DNA from: an uncultured Opitutia bacterium
Lineage (GTDB): Bacteria > Verrucomicrobiota > Verrucomicrobiia > Opitutales > Opitutaceae
Direction of reading: 5' to 3'
Assembly (NCBI GenBank): GCA_903877135.1
Contig: CAIRCN010000038.1
Location: forward strand, 62,001-126,000
Length of the DNA stretch: 64,000 nucleotides
Of this stretch, positions 58,145-64,000 are shown in pieces. Within the stretch, counting starts at the first letter, position 1. Every line of letters begins with the position of its first letter. The position numbers and the translations under genes are program-made. The notes beneath the pieces are model-generated. The model saw only the letters and a program-made list of their open reading frames with translations. It ran no database searches and was not told the DNA's origin.

Positions 58145-59338
58145 ATGCCTAACTCGCACCCTAGTCGCCGGTGGTTGCTGCCATGGTTAGTGGCCGGCCT
58201 ATGTGCCGCATTCTTCGCGGAGACAGTGCCGGTCGCCAGCGCAGTCCCACCAACGGTGCCCCACCTTGGCGTCGGCGCCACCTTCGAGACGCTGCGCGTT
58301 GGTGAAACGGTTTACCGGCAAGTGCGGGTCCGAACCGTCACCGCCCACAGCATCATGATCTCGCACGCAGACGGCTTGGCCTCGATTCCTTTGCGAGCCC
58401 TACCACCCGAACTGCAGGCGGCCTTCAGCTACAATCCAGCAGTCGAGGCAGTGGAGGCGGCGGTGCTCAAGGAAGCCCATATCGCTCAAGTGCGAGCACC
58501 GGTGAAACGTTCCGGTCCAAAAACCGGCATTTCCCCGTTCGACCAACTCTTGCAGAGTTTCGGTCAACAACCGGAGATTCGCCCCTCTGTCGATCTCCGA
58601 CCCGTATTTGCGGAATTCGGGCTTAACGTCTTGAATCAGGGTCCGCGCCCCAGCTGCGCGGTGTTTGCCATCGTCAGCGCGCTGGAATTTCAGAGTGCGC
58701 AGCTCACCGGCCGCGCCGACCAATTTTCCGAGGAATATCTGATCTGGGCCACCTGCAAGACGCTTCATCGCGCTCGGCGCCCGCCGGTCGATCAGGCTGA
58801 CGCCGGAGCTGAAGCCCCAGAGATCCCGGAGCCGGCGGACGAGGGGTTCAGCTTGGGTGAAGTGGTTGCAGCAATCCGCGCCTACGGCATCCCCCTCCGG
58901 TCGAGCCTGCCCTACGCTTTCGTGCGCACCATGGCGGTCGCCGATCCGTCCCCTGAGATTGTGGAAGAGGCGCGCCGCCACCGCCGCGTTTCCGTCGTCG
59001 CCCTGCCGGGCCGCGACCCGGCAACACGCCTCGCCAATCTTATCCAGGCGCTCAACGCGGGCTTTCCCGTGCCCGCCGGCCTGGCCTGGCCCAACTGGCG
59101 CGCATCGCGCAGCGGCTATCTCAGTCGGCAGCAACCGATGGGAGGTCCCGGTCATGGCGTGGCGATTGTAGGTTATGAAAACAAGACCGGCGCCATCGAG
59201 GACACCGTGTTCATCTTCAAAAATTCGTGGGGACCACGTTGGGGTGCCGGCGGCTACGGCTATGTCACCTACGGTTACCTGAGTCACTATCTCGAGGAAA
59301 CCGCGCTGATGGAAGTCACTCCCGAGCGCTCCTCTTGA
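58145..59338 (+). CDS. exported papain-like cysteine protease (peptidase C1)
   Basis: Protein of 397 residues. A signal peptide (PSRRWLLPWLVAGLCAAFFA, cleavage likely after about residue 35) is followed by an about 120-residue pro-region and then the C1 domain: oxyanion Gln and catalytic Cys in NQGPRPSCAVFAIVSALEF (about 162-180), catalytic His in GGPGHGVAIVGYE (about 335-347), and Asn in FIFKNSWGPRWGAGGYGYV (about 356-374). The order Cys-His-Asn is complete, so activity in the periplasm or outside is likely. ATG 58145 was chosen because it puts the signal peptide at the N-terminus; ATG 58109 is possible. Confidence 0.85.
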   Translation: MPNSHPSRRWLLPWLVAGLCAAFFAETVPVASAVPPTVPHLGVGATFETLRVGETVYRQVRVRTVTAHSIMISHADGLASIPLRALPPELQAAFSYNPAVEAVEAAVLKEAHIAQVRAPVKRSGPKTGISPFDQLLQSFGQQPEIRPSVDLRPVFAEFGLNVLNQGPRPSCAVFAIVSALEFQSAQLTGRADQFSEEYLIWATCKTLHRARRPPVDQADAGAEAPEIPEPADEGFSLGEVVAAIRAYGIPLRSSLPYAFVRTMAVADPSPEIVEEARRHRRVSVVALPGRDPATRLANLIQALNAGFPVPAGLAWPNWRASRSGYLSRQQPMGGPGHGVAIVGYENKTGAIEDTVFIFKNSWGPRWGAGGYGYVTYGYLSHYLEETALMEVTPERSS

Positions 59339-59350
59339 TCTACCCTCCGG

Positions 59351-60187
59351 TCACGGCAGCCACGGATATTTGCGCGCGTCGGGTCTTCGCTTCTCGCGCT
59401 GGGCGGAATGAAACTCCTTCGCCTCCTCGCTCATGTAGTAGAGCAGCGTGGCATTGCCAGCAAGTTCCTGAATGCCGGCCTGGCCGTCGAGTTCGGCGTT
59501 GAAGCCGCTTTTGAGCAGGCGGATCGCGAGCGGGCTTTTTTCTAGTATCTCGCCCGCCCATTTCACGCCTTCGGCCTCAAGTTCGGCCACCGGCACCACG
59601 GCGTTGACGAGGCCCATCGCGAGCGCCTGCCGGGCGTCATACTGCCGGCAGAGATACCAGATTTCACGCGCCTTCTTCTGGCCAACGACGCGCGAGAGAT
59701 AACTCGAGCCAAAACCGGCGTCGAAGCTTCCCATCTTCGGGCCCACCTGCCCGAAGACGGCGTTGTCCGCGGCGATGGTGAGGTCGCACACGACGTGGAG
59801 CACGTGACCACCGCCGATGGCGTAACCCGCCACGAGCGCGATCACTACCTTGGGCATCGAGCGGATGAGTTTTTGGAGATCGAGGACATTGAGCCGCGGC
59901 ACGCCGTCGTCGCCGATGTAGCCGGCATGGCCACGCACACTTTGGTCGCCGCCAGCACAGAAAGCGTATTTTCCGTCGGTGTGCGGGCCGGCGCCTGTGA
60001 GTAGGACGACGCCGATGGCAGGGTCCTCGCGTGCAGCGCTGAAGGCGTCGAACATCTGCGCTACGGTTTCAGGCCGGAAGGCGTTGCGCTTCGCGGGCCG
60101 GTTGATCGTGACTTTCGCGATTCCGCCGGATTTGTGGTAAAGGATGTCGGTGTAATTCTTGGCGACCTGCCAGGAGGGGAAACTCAT
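59351..60187 (-). CDS. menB: 1,4-dihydroxy-2-naphthoyl-CoA synthase
   Basis: Crotonase-fold enzyme of 278 residues that closes the second ring in menaquinone synthesis. [14 protein letters not shown], the oxyanion-hole [31 protein letters not shown] and the MenB-specific [18 protein letters not shown] are all present, as is the C-terminal [17 protein letters not shown]. This implies menaquinone in the respiratory chain. No other men gene is visible. It is convergent with the C1 protease gene (12-bp gap) and divergent from kup. Confidence 0.96.
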   Translation of the reverse strand: MSFPSWQVAKNYTDILYHKSGGIAKVTINRPAKRNAFRPETVAQMFDAFSAAREDPAIGVVLLTGAGPHTDGKYAFCAGGDQSVRGHAGYIGDDGVPRLNVLDLQKLIRSMPKVVIALVAGYAIGGGHVLHVVCDLTIAADNAVFGQVGPKMGSFDAGFGSSYLSRVVGQKKAREIWYLCRQYDARQALAMGLVNAVVPVAELEAEGVKWAGEILEKSPLAIRLLKSGFNAELDGQAGIQELAGNATLLYYMSEEAKEFHSAQREKRRPDARKYPWLP

Positions 60188-60307
60188 GGGCACCACGGGA
60201 GCGCAGAAGACCCGTGAGGTCAACGCGGCACGCAGATGCAACCAATTTCGCACGCCAGCAAGAATCACCTTGGAGCGGCGGCAAAGCCTGCAAGAATGGT
60301 CGGACCC

Positions 60308-62203
60308 ATGAGTGCACCCGATTCCGCCGTCACGCCGGCCCAGCAGGCCCGCCTCGGCCTGTGTATCGGCGCGCTCGGGGTCGTGTTCGGCGACATCGGC
60401 ACCAGCCCACTCTACACGATGAAGGAGTGCCTCGCGCAGATTAGCCCGGCCGAGCGGACTGTGGGCGTGCTTGGCGTCCTGTCGCTCATGTTCTGGGCGC
60501 TGGTGCTGGTGGTGTGCGTCAAATACATCGGCTACATCATGCGGGCTGACAACCGCGGCGAAGGCGGCATTTTCTCCCTGCTGGCGCTTAGCCATTCCAA
60601 GGAATCTGTTCAGGCCCGGGGTGGTATGGGCCCGACGGTCCTGATCATCCTAGCCGGCGCCGCACTACTCTATGGCGACAGCGTCATCACGCCGGCCATA
60701 TCCGTGCTCAGCGCGGCGGAGGGTTTCAAGGGCTTCAGCCCCGTGTTTACGCCCTACATCACGACGATCGCATGCATCATCCTCGCCGGACTTTTCTGGA
60801 TGCAGCACAAGGGCACCAAAGCCATCGGCGGAATTTTCGGCCCGGTCATGCTGTTGTGGTTTGGCACTCTGGCGGTGCTGGGCCTGTGGCAGATCCTTCA
60901 GGCCCCGCAGGTGTTCGCGGCCATCAATCCCATGCATGGCATCCGCTTGCTCGCCGCGCACCCTGGAGGCATTTTTGTGATGCTGGGCTCAGTTGTGCTC
61001 ACCGTCACCGGTGCAGAGGCGCTCTACGCCGACATGGGCCATTTCGGCCGCAAATCGATCGCCCAAGCATGGTATTTCTTCGCTTTCCCCGGCCTGCTGT
61101 TGAACTACTTTGGCCAGGGGGCTTGGGTGCTCTCGCACCCCGATTCGAGCGCCAATCCGTTTTTTGCGATCGCCCCGGCCGGCTGGGGCCAGCTCACACT
61201 AACGCTGCTCTCAATCGTCGCGGCCGTGATCGCGAGCCAGGCGGTCATCTCCGGCGCCTATTCGCTCACGCGCTCCGCCATCCAACTCGGGTATTTTCCA
61301 CGCCTAAAGATCACTCATACCAACGCCCAACAGGCCGGCCAGATCTACGTGCCGCTCATCAACACTGCCCTTGCCATCCTCGCCATCGTGGTAGTCGCCG
61401 GTTTCGGCTCCAGCGACCGGTTGGCCGCCGCCTACGGCATTGCCGTCACTGGCACCATGGCCGTGACGACCTACGCGTTCTTCCTCGTCATCCGTCTGCG
61501 CTGGCACTGGCCGTTGTGGCGCGCGCTCGCGCTCTGCACCGTTTTCCTCGCCGTGGACCTCGTGTTCTTTATCGCCACACTCCACAAATTCACCGACGGC
61601 GGCTGGCTGCCCATCTCCATCGCTGTCGTCGTGGTGGCGGTCATGCACACTTGGAAAAGTGGCAAGAACGAGATCCAGGAACGCGTTTACAGCCGCGCGC
61701 TGGCCGACTTGGAGTTGACCCAGATTTCCCAGAGTAAAACCATCATCCGCGTCCCAGGCAGTGCCGTGTTCATGGCGGGTTCACCGCGCGGTGTGCCGCT
61801 CGCGCTGCTCCATCACCTCAAGGCCAACAAGGTCCTCCAGCAGACCGCCGTGCTGATGACCATCCTCAACGAGGATGTGCCGCACGTGCCCGACGCTGAA
61901 CGGCTCGCCGTCGAGGACCACGGCAACGGCGTCTGGCGCGCCATCTGCCGCTACGGCTACATGGAGTCGCCCAACCTCACCGATATCGTGCAACAGCTCC
62001 TTGATCGCGGAGTGCCACTCAACCAGCAAAGCACCACCTTCTATTTCAACCGCGAGATGATCATCACCGGAGGCAACGCCCGTATGTGGGAATGGGAAAA
62101 ATCATTCTACGCCTTCCTCAGCCGCAACGCCCGCCCAGTGAAAGATTATTATCAGATCATGCCCACTCAGATCATCGAGATCGGCCTGCCAATCCAGCTC
62201 TGA
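60308..62203 (+). CDS. kup: low-affinity potassium transporter Kup
   Basis: Inner-membrane K+ symporter of 631 residues, the normal length. About twelve membrane segments occupy residues 15-450, starting with [20 protein letters not shown], the Kup signature; [11 protein letters not shown] and [17 protein letters not shown] follow. The C-terminal about 180 residues are cytoplasmic ([19 protein letters not shown], ending in [11 protein letters not shown]). ATG 60308 is preferred; ATG 60296 is possible. The GNAT gene starts 3 bp after its stop. Confidence 0.96.
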   Translation: MSAPDSAVTPAQQARLGLCIGALGVVFGDIGTSPLYTMKECLAQISPAERTVGVLGVLSLMFWALVLVVCVKYIGYIMRADNRGEGGIFSLLALSHSKESVQARGGMGPTVLIILAGAALLYGDSVITPAISVLSAAEGFKGFSPVFTPYITTIACIILAGLFWMQHKGTKAIGGIFGPVMLLWFGTLAVLGLWQILQAPQVFAAINPMHGIRLLAAHPGGIFVMLGSVVLTVTGAEALYADMGHFGRKSIAQAWYFFAFPGLLLNYFGQGAWVLSHPDSSANPFFAIAPAGWGQLTLTLLSIVAAVIASQAVISGAYSLTRSAIQLGYFPRLKITHTNAQQAGQIYVPLINTALAILAIVVVAGFGSSDRLAAAYGIAVTGTMAVTTYAFFLVIRLRWHWPLWRALALCTVFLAVDLVFFIATLHKFTDGGWLPISIAVVVVAVMHTWKSGKNEIQERVYSRALADLELTQISQSKTIIRVPGSAVFMAGSPRGVPLALLHHLKANKVLQQTAVLMTILNEDVPHVPDAERLAVEDHGNGVWRAICRYGYMESPNLTDIVQQLLDRGVPLNQQSTTFYFNREMIITGGNARMWEWEKSFYAFLSRNARPVKDYYQIMPTQIIEIGLPIQL

Positions 62204-62206
62204 GCC

Positions 62207-62647
62207 GTGCCACCCGCCGCCTGCATTCTGCGCGCCCTCACGATCGACGATTACGACCCCGTGCGCCGGCTGTGGGACGAGTCCGAGGGCATCGGTCTCA
62301 ACGAATCCGACACCCGCGACGCCATCGCCCGCTTCCTCACTCGCAATCCCGACCTGAGCCTGGTCGCGCTCACACCCGCCGGCGAAATCATCGGCGCCGT
62401 GCTCTGCGGCCACGACGGTCGGCGCGGCTACCTGCACCATCTGGCGGTGAACCGGTCGCTTCGCTGTCAAGGTCTGGGTCGCAAGCTCGTGCAGGAATGT
62501 CTGCGCCGGCTGCGCGCCCACGGCGTCCCCAAGTGCAACATCTTTCTCTACGCCACGAACGAAGCCGGCCGCGCCTTCTGGGTCCGCGAAGGCTGGGCCC
62601 TGCGCGAGGACTTGGTCGTCGTGCAGCACGGCACGGCGGGCTGCTAG
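62207..62647 (+). CDS. GNAT family N-acetyltransferase
   Basis: Cytoplasmic acetyltransferase of 146 residues starting at GTG 62207. The acetyl-CoA-binding motif is visible as YLHHLAVNRSLRCQGLGRKL (R/Q-x-x-G-x-G), followed by NIFLYATNEAGRAFWVREGW, the usual C-terminal strand-helix. The protein or small-molecule acceptor is unknown. It follows kup so closely that co-transcription is likely. Confidence 0.92.
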   Translation: MPPAACILRALTIDDYDPVRRLWDESEGIGLNESDTRDAIARFLTRNPDLSLVALTPAGEIIGAVLCGHDGRRGYLHHLAVNRSLRCQGLGRKLVQECLRRLRAHGVPKCNIFLYATNEAGRAFWVREGWALREDLVVVQHGTAGC

Positions 62648-62662
62648 CGCCCGGACACCGGT

Positions 62663-64000
62663 CTACGCGAACAGCAGCCGGCAGATCACCACCGAGGCCA
62701 CCACGCCGGCGCAGTCTGCGATCAGGCCAACCGCCACGGCGTGCCGCGCCCGCCGCACCGCCACCGAACCGAAATAGACCGCGATGACATAGAACGTCGT
62801 CTCGGTGCTGCCGAAAATCGTGCCAGCCATGCGCGCGGTCAGCGAGTCGGGCCCGAGGCGTTGCACGAGTTCCGTGAACAGCCCCATCGTGGCGCTGCCG
62901 CTCAAGGGCCGCACCAGCACCAAAGGCAACAGGTCCGGCGGAAAACCCAGCGGCGTGAGCAAGGGTGCCAGAACGCTCTTCAGTGCCTCGATGCCGCCCG
63001 CACCGCGAAACATCCCGATCGCCACCAGAATCGCCACCAGAAAGGGAATGATGCGTAGGGCGACTTGGAAACCCTCCTTCGCGCCCTCGACGAACTCCTC
63101 GTAAACCTTCACGCCGCGTAACGACGCGTAGAGCGGAAAAAACACGAGTAGAAACGGCACCGCCAGCAGCGAGAGCGTGCCGATGACGCGCAGGGCAACG
63201 GGCTGGGTCACGGTGTTTTCCCATGCCGGCGGCGCCACTTGCGCCGGAAAAATCCGCGCGTGCAGCGCCGTGGTGGACGCATGGTAGCCGGCGGGCGCAA
63301 AGACCATCCAGACCAGCAGCGCCGCAAAGGCCGCCAACAGCAGCCCCAGCGCCACGTGCCCTCCCACGCGCAGCGGCGCCGGCTCTGCGACGAGCGCCGA
63401 TGCGGGTTCACTTGCCGCCGCAGCAGCTCCGGCGGCCGCGCTGGCGACCTCAGGCCGAACGCGGAATAGACGCCATCTTTGCAGCCACTTGGCCATCGCT
63501 ATGCCGGTCGTGGTCGCGCATATCGAGGCAAGCAGCGCCGTGCCGACGATGGCGGTCGGATTCTGCGCATGTTGCGAAGCGAGGATGGCGATGGCGGTCG
63601 TCGGCAGGAGCTGGATGCTGGCGGTGTTAATGGCGAGAAAAGTGCACATGGCATTCGTCGCCGTGCCGGGCGTGGGGTTCAGCGTCTCCAAGTCGCGCAT
63701 GGCGCGCAGGCCGAGCGGCGTGGCAGCGTTGGCGAGGCCGAGCATGTTCGCGGCCATGTTCATCAGCATCGAGCCCATCGCGGGGTGCTCCGCCGGCACA
63801 TCGGGAAACAGCCGCCGCATGAGCGGGCGCAGCGCGCGGGCAATCTGCTGCACGAGCCCGCTGCGCTCTGCGAGCCGCATCACGCCAAGCCACAGCGCCA
63901 TCACGCCGACGAGCGGCAGGGCGATCTTCATCACCGCCGTGTCCGCCATCTGAAACGCGCCCGCCGTAACTTCCGGTAGGCGGCCGGTCGCGCCGCCGAC
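62663..64000 (-). CDS. SpmA-SpmB fusion (nucleoside-recognition domain protein), 5' end outside window
   Basis: The frame is open to the right edge, and the residues before the first Met in the window (GRLPEVTAGAF) match the SpmA N-terminal region, so the true start is outside. The visible about 445 residues consist of an SpmA-like half (GSMLMNMAANMLGLANAATP, TFLAINTASIQLLP) and an SpmB-like half (YEEFVEGAKEGFQVALRIIP, LVRPLSGSATMGLFTEL) joined by an Ala-rich linker near 170-185. Named for Bacillus spore maturation, the family also occurs in non-sporulating bacteria as membrane proteins of unknown transport role. Confidence 0.88.
   Translation of the reverse strand, partial: VGGATGRLPEVTAGAFQMADTAVMKIALPLVGVMALWLGVMRLAERSGLVQQIARALRPLMRRLFPDVPAEHPAMGSMLMNMAANMLGLANAATPLGLRAMRDLETLNPTPGTATNAMCTFLAINTASIQLLPTTAIAILASQHAQNPTAIVGTALLASICATTTGIAMAKWLQRWRLFRVRPEVASAAAGAAAAASEPASALVAEPAPLRVGGHVALGLLLAAFAALLVWMVFAPAGYHASTTALHARIFPAQVAPPAWENTVTQPVALRVIGTLSLLAVPFLLVFFPLYASLRGVKVYEEFVEGAKEGFQVALRIIPFLVAILVAIGMFRGAGGIEALKSVLAPLLTPLGFPPDLLPLVLVRPLSGSATMGLFTELVQRLGPDSLTARMAGTIFGSTETTFYVIAVYFGSVAVRRARHAVAVGLIADCAGVVASVVICRLLFA

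Overview
The window is a high-GC, gene-dense piece of a Gram-negative bacterial chromosome. LpxK, an LptF/LptG-type permease, a SurA-like chaperone and several Sec-type signal peptides show an outer membrane. The gene repertoire (MalFG-type sugar importers without a local ATPase, DUF5069-like protein, creatininase, AraC/phytanoyl-dioxygenase pair, SpmA-SpmB fusion, four-helix-bundle cassette) resembles Verrucomicrobiota, most likely an Opitutaceae member; this placement is inference. About 57 genes or gene remnants are annotated. Many neighbours are joined by ATGA or TGATG stop/start overlaps.

Layout. 1-5.7 kb: two tandem copies of a binding protein-permease-permease sugar importer. 5.7-10.3 kb: a diiron ferritin-like protein, a ParA-type ATPase, two ABC-2 permeases and RNase III. 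10.3-14.7 kb: Mfd and a SurA-like chaperone. 14.7-19.6 kb: a ThuA-like gene, then radC, which carries an early in-frame stop and is also split by a 3.4-kb element encoding three different tyrosine recombinases (a recombinase-in-trio, RIT, element). 19.6-25.8 kb: an LptF/G-type permease and a branched-chain amino acid type livKHMGF operon, interrupted between livK and livH by a small four-helix-bundle gene flanked by heptad-based inverted repeats. 25.8-33.5 kb: PLP decarboxylase, HtpG, M19 dipeptidase, YgiQ and thioredoxin reductase.

33.5-42 kb: DUF5069-like protein, creatininase/aldo-keto reductase/VanY cluster, a decayed IS5-family insertion sequence, carbamate kinase, PriA, a PAS-domain remnant and AMP nucleosidase. 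42-47.3 kb: divergent AraC regulator and phytanoyl-CoA dioxygenase-like gene sharing a possible operator, a small exported protein, Ppx/GppA phosphatase and an unrecognised all-helical protein. 47.3-51.8 kb: a leftward group of RluD-type pseudouridine synthase, adenosine deaminase, M29 aminopeptidase and LpxK. 51.8-64 kb: class V aminotransferase, topoisomerase III, an exported coiled-coil protein, class II aldolase, an exported papain-like protease, MenB, Kup, a GNAT acetyltransferase and an SpmA-SpmB fusion running off the right end.

Most of the window is housekeeping. The unusual content is the RIT element splitting the RadC metal-binding motif, with its nested inverted repeats and a perfect 32-bp palindrome at one end, and the cassette-like four-helix-bundle gene that seems to have left livH without a normal start codon. 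No rRNA, tRNA or CRISPR array was seen.
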